This document shows positions 53,253 through 62,267 of a DNA stretch of 64,000 bases, piece after piece (within the stretch, counting starts at the first letter, position 1; each line of letters starts with the position of its first letter). The stretch comes from Methanosarcina sp. KYL-1 (lineage in GTDB: Archaea > Halobacteriota > Methanosarcinia > Methanosarcinales > Methanosarcinaceae). The DNA lies in NCBI RefSeq assembly GCF_024372725.1, contig NZ_VOUA01000010.1:1-64000 (forward strand). The letters run 5' to 3'. The notes below the pieces were generated by a model. It had not been told where the DNA came from. It searched no databases and saw only the letters and a list, made by a program, of their open reading frames with translations. A program made the translations under genes and the position numbers.

Positions 53253-53330
53253 CCTGAAAACCTTTTTCAATCTGCTTTTCAGGTATCGTAGCTCTCACCG
53301 GTCGCTTGCGACCGGCCTTTTCCATAAGTA
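53253..53330. repeat. Hairpin dispersed repeat, family 1, copy 5
   Basis: AACCTTTTTCAATCTGCTTT, CAGGTATC, GCTCTCA, the stem CCGGTCGC/GCGACCGG, then CCTTTTCCATAAGTA. Same orientation as copy 2, and again followed by a tandem array on the hairpin side. Confidence 0.85.
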
Positions 53331-53339
53331 TGGATAATA

Positions 53340-53545
53340 TATGAATAAGCAAAAGAGTGGCCAGATGGCTTATTTGTGCATTGGGATAACCAAAAAAGTC
53401 ATTTTGATGACTGAAGAGAGCATTGGGATAACCAGGAAGGGCACCCTGATAACTTAAAAGATCACTGGAATAACCAAAAAGATCACTGGAATAACCAAAA
53501 AGATCACTGGAATAACCAAAAAGAGCATCCTGATGACTGAATGGG
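53340..53545. repeat. 21-bp tandem repeat array
   Basis: GATCACTGGAATAACCAAAAA is present three to four times, flanked by looser AGTCATTTTGATGACTGAA units. No gene in 53008-53750. Confidence 0.85.
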
Positions 53546-53642
53546 AGATTTCAGAAAAGTACAGGGATTCAATTTGAAATTAGTGTTTGAAATTAGTGTT
53601 CTAACCATCATAACATGGAAAATATATTTATATATCGCTTCA

Positions 53643-53730
53643 TTTTATCTCTTTTTGGAGAGGCGCCGCCAGGCAAGTTGGCGGGGGGCATTGATATTAC
53701 GTCTGGATTGAAAAAAGGTTTTAGGGTCAA
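53643..53730. repeat. GC-rich dispersed repeat, family 2, copy 4
   Basis: CTCTTTTTGGAGAGGCGCC, GCCAGGCAAGTTGGCGGGG, GTCTGGATTGA and GGTTTTAGGGTCA, the same block order as the other copies. Confidence 0.8.
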
Positions 53731-53750
53731 GGAAAGTATTTATCAGGGTA

Positions 53751-54887
53751 TTACTGAATAATTTTTCTTGCCTCAATGTAATACCTTTTCTCCTTTTCCT
53801 CTCCAAGCGAAAATGATTTTTTTGGAAGGACACCCTTCTTTTCTATAAGTGAAAAGAATTCGCTCTTTTTTAAGGCGGGAAGGAAGAAACCAATGTTACC
53901 CGGCTCCTTTCCAAGCTTTTTTACAATTTCGGGGTCATGTTCGTATTCAACGGAATACTCATCGATGATCTCGTCCAGGGTTTCAACTTCAAGGTCATAT
54001 CTGGGCCTGTCAAAGATAAGGGCCCCACTCCTGTCCTTTGTGATAAATCCGATTGAGTGGCCGGCTTGAGATTCCGCAACCCTTGCATCGAACCTTTTGA
54101 GAAGTTCCTCAGGCTCAACTCCTTTTACGACCCTGTGAATAGGTTCAAAGATAAGCCCGGGGTCGTGGATGTTCACAAGTTCGACCATTGCGTACCGTGC
54201 AGGATGGTCGTCCGGGACGGTCCCTTTGATCTGTTCCCAGAAACTCTTTGCTGCAGCAAGGCTGTGGTTCCCATCCCCGACAAGAAGGAATCCGAGAGCC
54301 CGAATCTTATCGGAAATTTCTTTAATTGTTTTTTCATCGCTGATTTTGTACCCGGTTATATGGCCTCCATCCTCCATCAGGTCAAAATCATAAACCGGAT
54401 CGGCTGTAATTTCGGGAAGAACGGAAAAGTCCGAGTCATCGTATAAGACCAGGACATGGGATAGCTCGATTTCTGCAGCTTCTCTTATTTTGACTCTTGC
54501 AGGGAGCCTTGCTTTAATCGTCTTTTCAGTCGGCCTTATAAAAGAATCGGACCCGTCGAACTCATAATCTTCCAGGTCAACCGCAACAACCAGACCGGAC
54601 CTTTCCCTGCCTGAAACGGAACGCTTTACAAGAATAAAACAGGGGCCGTGATCGACAAGGACGTTTTTGTAATCGCCCATGCACTTATGGATGTTATTGA
54701 CCCTGTTTTCATCTAAAGGAAGGTATATTTCCGGATAAATAAGCCTTAAGGTAGAAGGAGTATTTCCAACAAATTCTTCAACCCTTTTCCAGTACTCCCG
54801 GTCCTGAGTGTGCTGATCACAGGCAATTACGGCCCACTTTTCCCAATTATCCTTTGGAAGAAGAATGCGGGGAACATGAAGAGTCAT
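53751..54887 (-). CDS. DUF1015-family protein
   Basis: 378 aa from the ATG at 54887. The family signature includes WAVIACDQHTQDREYW near the start, FILVKRSV, and LLVGDGNHSLAAAKSFWE in the middle. Related DUF1015 proteins of about 400 aa are widespread; they are suspected to act in amino-acid or serine-linked metabolism, but the activity is not established. A TATA box (TTTATATC on the minus strand) lies about 25-30 bp before the ATG, with no Shine-Dalgarno sequence, so a leaderless mRNA is likely. The upstream 32 codons of open frame are not conserved. Confidence 0.85.
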   Translation of the reverse strand: MTLHVPRILLPKDNWEKWAVIACDQHTQDREYWKRVEEFVGNTPSTLRLIYPEIYLPLDENRVNNIHKCMGDYKNVLVDHGPCFILVKRSVSGRERSGLVVAVDLEDYEFDGSDSFIRPTEKTIKARLPARVKIREAAEIELSHVLVLYDDSDFSVLPEITADPVYDFDLMEDGGHITGYKISDEKTIKEISDKIRALGFLLVGDGNHSLAAAKSFWEQIKGTVPDDHPARYAMVELVNIHDPGLIFEPIHRVVKGVEPEELLKRFDARVAESQAGHSIGFITKDRSGALIFDRPRYDLEVETLDEIIDEYSVEYEHDPEIVKKLGKEPGNIGFFLPALKKSEFFSLIEKKGVLPKKSFSLGEEKEKRYYIEARKIIQ

Positions 54888-54979
54888 GATTAATGAAGAA
54901 TAGAGAGAAGATATAAAGATTTCTATAATCATTATTTTCAAAAATAGAATCTGTTGGAATGGATCCAACATACCTGAAT

Positions 54980-55317
54980 TCATTTAACACTACCCGGTAT
55001 CCAGGATGACGGAGGGGGATTCATCGGCATACAGCAGGAAGGAAGAATTTCCGAATCAGCCCATTCAAATACTGGTTTGTCTGTCAGTTTCCCTGTTACC
55101 GTGAATCCGGCATTTCCGGCTTCAAGAAGAGGGATCAGTTATTTCTATCGAACTTTACCATCAGATCTGAAATGCCATCGGCCTCATAGTCTCCCACTTT
55201 CGCAGGAGGGCATTTTGCAGGGATGGCACCCATCAGCAGGATTGTTAGTACCTCAATGCCATTAACATCATAGCCTGCTGAGAGAATAATATCTCCCAAC
55301 AGGCCTTTATTTAACAA
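54980..55317 (-). pseudogene. Frameshifted C-terminal remnant of a surface protein
   Basis: One frame reads SAGYDVNGIEVLTILLMG, then KVGDYEADGISDLMVKFDRN and stops. One base away the frame continues as LIPLLEAGNAGFTVTGKLTD, KPVFEWADSEI. Together they match the repeated VGDYDxDGxxDLMVKFDR ... TVTGKLxDGTxFEG domain of Methanosarcina surface proteins as I recall it. A single-base indel near 55140 splits it and the 5' part is lost. It lies directly downstream of the NosD-like gene and overlaps its last codons, so the two may once have been one reading unit. Confidence 0.75.
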
Positions 55318-56651
55318 TACCCTGCTTCGCCAAGATGGTAGTACTCAATGGTTTTTAAGAGCCCTCTTATTTCCAGATCTCCACTGTAGTAATCATCGAT
55401 TGCAACCAAAAGTTCTTCCATACTTATTTTACAGTCCTGGTTGGTGTCGTACGGATTATACTCTACATCATCGTCTCCGATTGACGCTACCAGGGGCAGA
55501 TAATCTCCTCCGTTAGCTATTTGCCCTGCAGAATCATATGGACGCAAAGTATCTCCCAGGCCATCTCCGTCGGTATCAATCCCGGCATAATCAGACCAGT
55601 AGTTCCCACCAAGGAAGGGCCCTCCTATAATGTTTGGCCCTGCTGTTTTCGTGACGTTCCAGATGTTGTTCGCGTCATCATAAGCGTTATTGGTATTGTT
55701 GAAGTAGTTGTTGTAGATGACGTTGTCCATTGAATTAGTGAGGGATATGCCACAATCTTCATTCTTGCTTGCCGTGTTGCCGGTAAGCGTGTTATTGCTG
55801 CAATTATACAGCTCAATACCAACGTCTAATCCACCGCTTATGTTGTTATTGCTCAGCATGTTGTTGCTGGAAGAATGCATCAGAGAGATTCCGTCACCGT
55901 TAAACAATAACTTGTTATTGTCCAGTTTGTTGTTGTTGGCAGAAGGACTCAGAATGATGCCGCACTCATCGTTCCCCCTTATATAGTTATTGCTCAAAGT
56001 GTTGTTGCTGGAAGAAGCCAGCCAGATGCCAAAATCGTTCCAGGATGCGGTGTTGTCCCTCAGTATATTATTGTCGGAAGAAGATAGGCCAATCCCATTA
56101 ACCATGCTCCCGCATGCAGAGTTATTGATCAACATGTTGTTGTTGGAATAAAACAGGTGGATGGTATCAAAACTGCTAGCTCTTGCAATGTTATTGCTCA
56201 GTGTGTTGTCGCTGGAATCATACAGAAAGATTCCCCATTCGCTACCGTATACTTCATTGTTACTAATAATGTTATGCTGAACTCCATTGAGATATATTCC
56301 CATAAGATAGCCATTTACCTTAAAACCCCGGATGGTCACATTATTTGCAGTTACATTGAAGACAACATTTTCTTGGTTGAAAGCCTGAACGACCGTATCC
56401 TCCGGGTCACCTGATTGTGAGACTATGGTCAGTTCCTTGCTCACATTTATATTTTCAGTGTAGATACCGCTGTACACAATGATAGTGTCCCCGTCCTATG
56501 CAGCATCCACGGCGGCCTGGATGGAGGTGTAATCTGCTGCAGGTCCTGTACTGTTGTTCACAGTGATGTCTGCTGCTGATGCTGTTCCCATGCTTATTAA
56601 AAGTAAAGAGATTACAAAACAAATCATCATAAATTCTTTACATCTTGTCAT
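55311..56651 (-). CDS. Secreted NosD-like right-handed beta-helix protein with in-frame TAG
   Basis: A 446-codon frame from ATG 56651, with GGGG 5 nt upstream. A signal peptide (MMICFVISLLLISMGTASAA) is followed by TSIQAAVDAA, then TAG (codon 52, 56496-56498), then DGDTIIVYSGIYTENI. This is the standard start of NosD/CASH beta-helix proteins, where the TAG position is commonly Gln or a small residue. Many NTLSNN/NIISNN repeats form the parallel beta-helix, and the end DTNQDCKISMEELLVAID is a dockerin or EF-hand-like calcium motif. The protein would be exported and bind sugar polymers or metal; the role is unknown. If TAG stops translation, only a 51-residue fragment is made; a GTG at 56477 gives a version without signal peptide. 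Confidence 0.8.
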
Positions 56652-56831
56652 ATTTACCCCACTGTAAAAATGTATTGGAAAACAATATTTTCCAATGAAT
56701 TTTATGTATATATATCTATATTAAATAAAACGAAATTTACATTAGTAATTTTGTATAAGAAAGTATTACTATAAATAAAGAAAAATTACTAAAATTATTA
56801 TAATTTAAATTATATATGCTATAATATTAAT

Positions 56832-57434
56832 CGGGGATAAGCTCAGCCATTTCGACCGGGAATGCATTCCGGAACATGTGGTACATGCCAAGGGTGCGGG
56901 TGCCGGCGGGTACTTCGAAGTGACAGCGGATTTGACAAAGTACACAAAGGCCAAGTTCCTTTCAGAAGTCGGCAAGCGAACCGAAGTCCTTGTCCGCTTT
57001 TCCACTGTTGGGGGGAAAAAGGTTCGGCTGATGCAGCCCGTGACCCGTGCGGGTTTGCCGTAAAGTTCTACACTGAAGATGGAAACTACGGTTTGACCGG
57101 AAACAGCACCCCTGTGTTTTTCATCCGCGCCCCTCTTAAATTTCCTGATTTTGTCCACACACAGAAGCGCAATCCCGCTACAAACTGCAAAGACCCGGAC
57201 ATGTTCGGGGACTTCTTTTCCCTCACTCCGGAATCGATTCACCAGGTCACTATCCTTTTCTCCGATAGGGGGGTATCCTGCTACTTACCGGAACATGAAT
57301 GGGTACTCAAGCCACACCTACAAGTGGTATATGATAATGGAGAATAATACTTCTGGGTACAGTATCATTTCAATACTGACCAGGGAATAAAGAACCTGAC
57401 CCATGAAGAGCGTGCAAAGGCGACGGAAAAATAA
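56832..57434 (+). pseudogene. Catalase pseudogene
   Basis: Fragments of a clade-3-like haem catalase in at least three frames: [26 protein letters not shown], then [38 protein letters not shown] and [19 protein letters not shown], then [13 protein letters not shown], then FWVQYHFNTDQGIKNLTHEE. These cover about residues 20-210 of a 480-aa enzyme; both ends are missing, including the haem tyrosine region. Frameshifts lie near 57020, 57270 and 57330. Not functional. The neighbouring rubrerythrin may serve peroxide defence instead. Confidence 0.92.
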
Positions 57435-57707
57435 AATAATTTCAGGTCAGGTTCCTGTTTCACCGCAAGCCTGAAAGAACCCGGTTTTATGGGGAAAAGT
57501 AATTTTTTGTGGGGGGTTTGGAAACTTTTTTACTCCCCACACCTTTATTATTTTTGCACGGGGAAGGAGAAGGAAATAAAATATCAAGAGTATGATAGAT
57601 AGCAAGAGTATGATAGCAAAAAATTAAATTGAGAGCTTTTTTCTTATCCTCTGGCTCTCGATGCGTTCCATTGATCGTCAGAAACGCTGCTGTCTTAATC
57701 AAGGTTT

Positions 57708-58199
57708 TCAGTCAATTTTCTCGAATCTGGATGCAGGTGCCCCGCAAATCGGGCAGTTCCCTTCAGGTTCGCCTTCCATAGTATATCCGCAAACACTGCA
57801 GACGTGGTAGTCAACCTCTTCATTCTTTCCAATTTCATCCAGTGCTTTTTCATAGAGCCTGGCATGGATCCTTTCTACCTTGTTTGCCACCTCAAAGCTC
57901 CACAGAGCCCTGTTGTCCCCTTCTTTCTTTGCCTCCTCAATGAATTGGGGGTACATTTTCTCAAATTCGTATGTTTCGCCGCTGATGGCTTCTTTTAAGT
58001 TATCCATCGTAGTCCCGATTCCGCCCATACGCTGGAGGTGGTTGAAAGCATGGACCGTCTCCGCAGCAGCAGCGGCTCTGAAGAGTTTGGCTATCTGGTG
58101 ATACCCTTCTTCGTCCGCTTTCTTCGCAAAGGCAAGGTATGTCCTGTTTGCCATTGATTCGCCGGTAAACGCAGCTTTAAGATTATCCTTAGAACTCAT
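57708..58199 (-). CDS. rbr: Rubrerythrin
   Basis: 163 aa. The N-terminal ferritin-like domain carries the di-iron ligands: Glu in AFTGESMANRTYLAFA, ExxH in AAETVHAFNHL, and Glu in SFEVANKVERIHARLYEKA. The C-terminal rubredoxin domain has CSVCGYTMEGEPEGNCPICGA. It reduces hydrogen peroxide in anaerobes. GGGGAG stands before the ATG. It faces the catalase pseudogene, a pairing suggestive of an oxidative-stress locus. Confidence 0.95.
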   Translation of the reverse strand: MSSKDNLKAAFTGESMANRTYLAFAKKADEEGYHQIAKLFRAAAAAETVHAFNHLQRMGGIGTTMDNLKEAISGETYEFEKMYPQFIEEAKKEGDNRALWSFEVANKVERIHARLYEKALDEIGKNEEVDYHVCSVCGYTMEGEPEGNCPICGAPASRFEKID

Positions 58200-58428
58200 G
58201 CATATCTCCCCTTAATTTGAATTACTTTTTACCCTATTTACCAGGTATTGTATCCTGAAATTATTTCGCAGATTCAAAATCATTTGGAAGTTCAATGCAG
58301 TACAGATTGATTTTCGGAAGGTTGATTTTCAGAACATCTTCTGGCTCTCCCTGATTGCTTCCCTGATTGCTGCTTATTTGTATCCCGTTTTGCAAGAATA
58401 TATTTATCCGGTCTGATAATATCGTTTT

Positions 58429-58677
58429 ATGCCTGTGGAAACAAGGGAAATTTCAGTCACTGCAAAAGAAGACTGTGGAATTGTTGACGTTACCGAAATG
58501 GTATCCGAGGAAGTCAAAAACTCTAAAATTAGAAACGGAACAGTTACGGTATTCTGCATCGGGTCAACCGGAGTAATAACTACAATGGAATTTGAGACAA
58601 ATCTCTCAAAGGATGTTTCGGAAACTCTTGAGAAGCTAATCCCTCTTAATAAGGACTACCACCACCACAAAACCTGA
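58429..58677 (+). pseudogene. yjbQ: YjbQ/UPF0047 gene truncated at the element boundary
   Basis: 82 codons match the first 60 percent of UPF0047 (YjbQ): ETREISVTAKEDCGIVDVT, GTVTVFCIGSTGVITTMEFE, and end in KDYHHHKT, just where the family normally continues with WGDD or WHDxN and the second catalytic-type His region. TGA follows at once. The integrase starts 45 bp later. The natural explanation is insertion of the integrative element into this gene, with the 3' part left at the other junction outside the window. Confidence 0.88.
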
Positions 58678-58722
58678 TGTTTTAAATTAATCATCAACAC
58701 ATCTATAGTATTAGGTGACTGT

Positions 58723-60006
58723 ATGAAAATTGAAGAATACAAAAAATATCAGGTAGTTGAGGATTGGATAAATACTATTAATCCGAGCAAAAACACTGAG
58801 GACAGGTATTTGCTGGCTATTAAAGTGTTTTGCGAATGGACCGGGAAAAACCCTGAGACTCTGATAACCGAGGCTGAAAGCGAGATTTTAAGCGGAATAC
58901 TGCCAAGACAGCGGGCAATAAAAAGGGATTTCATAGGCTTTAGAAGGATGCTTCAAGAAAAAGGCTATGCTCCAATGACGGTTAAAGGTTACATGAGCGG
59001 GATTAAAAGTTTTTACCGGACTGCAGATATTGAGCTTCCTAATCTGCCGAGGACAGGAAAAGCGGTTCCTTTGGAAGAGCATAAGGAAATTCCCACAAAA
59101 GAAGATTTGCGGGACGTTATAAAAATATGCGATCCTTTAGAAAAGGCAATGCTGCTTGTAGGAGCTTCCGGCGGGCTTGCTTCAAATGAGATCCTAAACA
59201 TTAAGGTAGGGGAGTTTAAGAAAGGATATGACCCGGAAACCGAAATAACAACACTATCCATGAGAAGAAAAAAAGTTAATTATGATTTTATTACTTTCCT
59301 CAGTCCCGAAGCTTCCAGGGCGGTATGGGATTATATCAATTATCGAGGAAGAACAGTTAAATTAGACTGTGCGAGAAGAGAAAAACAGATTGAGAAACAG
59401 CGGATCTTTTCAGATAGTGATTATTTATTCATTGGTCGGAAAATCCCTGATACCTACTTACAAAGCAGGGACGAAAACGAAAGGAAGTTAGAGCGGGATG
59501 CCTTTATGAGAATTTACCGGGCAATCTCTGAAAAAGCGCAAAAAAATGCACCTAAAAACGATTGGAATAAAGTAAGGTCTCATAACGTTAGAAAGTTTTT
59601 TAATTCAACGTTATTGAATGCCGGAGCCGATAGTTTTTTTACTGAATTTCTTATGGGTCATACTTTGGATGATACTAAATCAGCATACTTCCGGGCACAG
59701 CCGGAGAAACTAAAGGAAATTTACAAAAAGTATATTCCTTACCTGACGATTCAAAAGGAACTGGATATAAGTGAATCACCTGAATACTTGAAGATCAAAC
59801 AGGAAAACCAGATTTTACAGGCAGAAACAGCCCGGCACGTAGTAGAGAGATCAGAATTAAGCGAGCTGAGGAAAGAGCTTAATGAATTGAAGGAACGAGA
59901 TAAACTTAAATCTGACTTCATAGAGAGCATGAAGGCAGACCCGGAACAAATGTTTACATTCATGGAAGAGGTAAAAAGGTTCATGGATAAAGGAAGAAAA
60001 ACTTAA
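58723..60006 (+). CDS. Tyrosine recombinase / integrase
   Basis: 427 aa. An N-terminal SAM-like core-binding domain (RDFIGFRRMLQEKGYAPMTVKGYMSGIKSF) is followed by the catalytic domain. Box II is clear: SHNVRKFFNSTLLNAGA (HxxR), LMGH for the third His, and Tyr in SAYFRAQPEKLKEIY. In box I the usual GLRxxE appears as GLASNEILNIKV, so the first catalytic Arg is replaced by Ala. A C-terminal coiled coil (about 350-425, SELSELRKELNELKERDKL) is extra. AGGTGA precedes the ATG. It stands just inside the left junction, as integrases usually do. Confidence 0.92.
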   Translation: MKIEEYKKYQVVEDWINTINPSKNTEDRYLLAIKVFCEWTGKNPETLITEAESEILSGILPRQRAIKRDFIGFRRMLQEKGYAPMTVKGYMSGIKSFYRTADIELPNLPRTGKAVPLEEHKEIPTKEDLRDVIKICDPLEKAMLLVGASGGLASNEILNIKVGEFKKGYDPETEITTLSMRRKKVNYDFITFLSPEASRAVWDYINYRGRTVKLDCARREKQIEKQRIFSDSDYLFIGRKIPDTYLQSRDENERKLERDAFMRIYRAISEKAQKNAPKNDWNKVRSHNVRKFFNSTLLNAGADSFFTEFLMGHTLDDTKSAYFRAQPEKLKEIYKKYIPYLTIQKELDISESPEYLKIKQENQILQAETARHVVERSELSELRKELNELKERDKLKSDFIESMKADPEQMFTFMEEVKRFMDKGRKT

Positions 60007-60122
60007 AATTTCATTTTTCCTTTTTGGGATAGAATTTTACTGCAGGCTTGCGGAGATCTGGGCAAGCTGCTGGGTAAAAAAAGGTAAAAACTGTATCAAT
60101 TGTCTTTTCCTTTCTAGGTTAC

Positions 60123-60479
60123 TCAAAAAGTTTCAGTATTATTTTGAGATAGCATTTCTATCTGTTTTTGAGTATAACCCTTTACATAGCCTTCACAAAA
60201 CAGAAATTCATTTCTATTGTATTTCTCGTTCCCCGTTTTTCCATATTCTGTAATTGTTGTTAAATATCGATTACAAGTTTCATAATTTGTTAGGTTTCCG
60301 TTATATCCAGCTTCAAATCCAGTTTGAATTGCTTCTTCATCTTTAAGTTGTGCGTTTAACTCTGCAGGGTACTGTTGGCATATGAGCAATACACATACAG
60401 GTACTAGAAATAACATTTCAAATATTAACCATGTTGGAATACAAAAGTTTGATATCTGAATTCCTTCACATTTCTTCAA
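60123..60479 (-). CDS. Hypothetical membrane-anchored 118-aa protein
   Basis: TTG start at 60479 with GGAGGT 10 nt upstream. An N-terminal helix (WLIFEMLFLVPVCVLLICQQY) is followed by a hydrophilic domain with three Cys (YETCNRYL, EFLFCEGYVKGY) that could form a disulfide outside the cell. Not recognised. It is convergent with the integrase, a common place for element-specific cargo. Confidence 0.6.
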   Translation of the reverse strand: MKKCEGIQISNFCIPTWLIFEMLFLVPVCVLLICQQYPAELNAQLKDEEAIQTGFEAGYNGNLTNYETCNRYLTTITEYGKTGNEKYNRNEFLFCEGYVKGYTQKQIEMLSQNNTETF

Positions 60480-60726
60480 CTTTTCTTTACCTCCAGTTTA
60501 TCAAATGCATTACTTTTTTATGGATTTTTGTGGATACTATTTCTTTGAAGGTTTCAAAAAGTGTAGCTATATTTTGTAGTTGTAAGCCTGATCTTTAGGG
60601 AGATCTGCCAGTACCTCGCTTAGGTACCATCTTGAGATTTGAGCTTTTTAGTTGTTACAATTCTAAAAATATATTAAGAAGAAAAACAATAAAAAACTAT
60701 GTGTATAAATAAACGGTTTTGTGATT

Positions 60727-61263
60727 ATGACAAGTAAAAGTGAAATTGAGCGAAGAGAACGATTAGTCCAAACGTATCTTATAATATGTGGTTTTTTAAT
60801 AACTTACAACCAAAGTATCACAGCTCAAAAAGTTGCAATGCAATTAACGTTTTTGTCAATACTTAGTCTTCTACTATATTATATATTTCTCACAAAAACA
60901 AACTTTTGGTACGGTATCAACTGTTCCGCAATTGCCTTTTCATTAATTTTTAGCTCCCTGATTGCAATATACATGATCTTAATAAAATATGAGAATAGTT
61001 CTTTAGAACTAAATGGATATAGTGTAATACTAGAATTTTATATTTATTATATAATATTTTCATTTATAATTTCATTATCTTTACTTACTCCAAATTGGAA
61101 GTTAGAAGACAATATTTTTATATTCTTTCTATTATTAGTTATTTATTTATTGATGCCATTTGTGTATTTGTGGAAGATATTTCCTTTTTTTTTAATTGTC
61201 TTTGTTGGTTTGTTTATGATAATACCAATACTTATTTGGCACCTTGCTGTTTTCATTGGGTAA
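60727..61263 (+). CDS. Hypothetical polytopic membrane protein
   Basis: 178 aa from ATG 60727 (GTG 60721 possible). After a charged start (TSKSEIERRERLVQ) there are five to six hydrophobic helices, with many Ile, Phe and Tyr. No motif recognised; strongly AT-rich. Probably part of the integrative element. Confidence 0.55.
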   Translation: MTSKSEIERRERLVQTYLIICGFLITYNQSITAQKVAMQLTFLSILSLLLYYIFLTKTNFWYGINCSAIAFSLIFSSLIAIYMILIKYENSSLELNGYSVILEFYIYYIIFSFIISLSLLTPNWKLEDNIFIFFLLLVIYLLMPFVYLWKIFPFFLIVFVGLFMIIPILIWHLAVFIG

Positions 61264-61278
61264 CTTACGTCCTTTTTT

Positions 61279-61435
61279 TCAGAAAATTGGAGAATCTTTG
61301 TTTGCAGCTTCGGGCATGCCGGCTGACCTAGAGAAGGTCCTTATAGATCAGTACGGGATCTCTAAAGAAGCCGTCCCGGAACTGGTCGAATGCATGTTCC
61401 CTTTGGGAGTGGTCCCAGATGGTAATAAGAATTGA
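61279..61435 (+). pseudogene. C-terminal fragment of an unidentified protein
   Basis: About 50 codons (KIGESLFAASGMPADLEKVL, IDQYGISKEAVPELVECMFP, LGVVPDGNKN) with higher GC and regular helix-like spacing, unlike the AT-rich sequence on both sides. It looks like the end of a larger chromosomal protein that lost its start. I cannot name the family. Confidence 0.4.
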
Positions 61436-62102
61436 TGGGGCCCGGAGCAAAAAAGCGGCATTCAGGAATTGAAGTATCCTTCCCTTTGAGGGATTTAACA
61501 ATTTCTTCTTCCCGCTTCCCTTTTTTCGCTTCAAAAAACCCTATAATACTATGTATGTGTGTACATCTGAATGTTATTCCTGATTTGTAAGACATTTTTA
61601 CTTAATATATCAGGTTATTTATACTGTAAGATCCTTTAAACAAATTATACAAAGGAAAAATACTACTTAAATTAAATGAATGACCCAATTATAAAAGGGT
61701 GATTGGTGACGGTTTCAGGTATTGATTTTGCCATTGTATGTATGTAACTAACTAATTTAATCTTGAATTTTCTATACATTTTGTATAAAATGTATCAAAA
61801 AACCGGACTTTATATAGTAATGAATTCATTAAAACTTATTAGGTGTACTAAATCAAATGAATTAAAAAATATTCGTGGACGTAGGAAGGAGATATCAACG
61901 CTTGATAATACTATCATTATTTCGGAGATATCGATTTTCCCCCTGAAAAATATTTTCCCCTTGTTAGTTAGTACATACAAATCAAATCAATAAATAAAGC
62001 AACTTTTAGTTAAAAAAGTAAAAAAAGCGAGAATTTGCAACCCATTATATAACAAGATACCAATCTAAAAATCAAACAAAGTAATTAAATTGAGGTGATA
62101 TA
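61436..62102. other. AT-rich non-coding stretch in the integrative element
   Basis: 667 bp. The only longer frame (61763-61993) lacks a Shine-Dalgarno sequence and known features, so I do not call it. The end of this stretch provides GAGGTG for the next small gene. Confidence 0.45.
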
Positions 62103-62267
62103 ACGACAGATCAAGAAAAAAAATATTATGGAAAGAAAAATCAGTGTATTGTTTACCTGGACAATGAAACATTTGAAAACGTAGAAAATAAGAGAGGACT
62201 TGTTAAAAGGAGCACCTTCTTAGAAAACATAATCAAAAATAACATTGAAAATGAAGTAGCCTGTTAA
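62103..62267 (+). CDS. Small ribbon-helix-helix protein with apparent ACG start
   Basis: 54 codons. The frame TDQEKKYYGKKNQCIVYLDN has no ATG, GTG or TTG before the domain. GAGGTG ends 5 nt before an ACG (62103), the ideal spacing. The protein has a beta strand (QCIVYLD), helix ETFENVENKRGLVK and helix RSTFLENIIKNNIENEV, the RHH/CopG arrangement of small element-encoded DNA-binding proteins, which often control copy number or replication genes. An ATA at 62100 is too close to the Shine-Dalgarno sequence. The stop overlaps the left arm of the inverted repeat at 62266. Confidence 0.6.
   Translation, partial: TTDQEKKYYGKKNQCIVYLDNETFENVENKRGLVKRSTFLENIIKNNIENEVAC

Noticed and set aside
53340-53545. 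CRISPR-like periodic repeats
   Set aside because: Period is about 21 bp without spacer diversity; the other arrays in the window behave the same way.
61763-61993. 76-codon frame in the integrative element
   Set aside because: AT-rich chance frame without Shine-Dalgarno sequence or recognisable features; the small genes after it have both.
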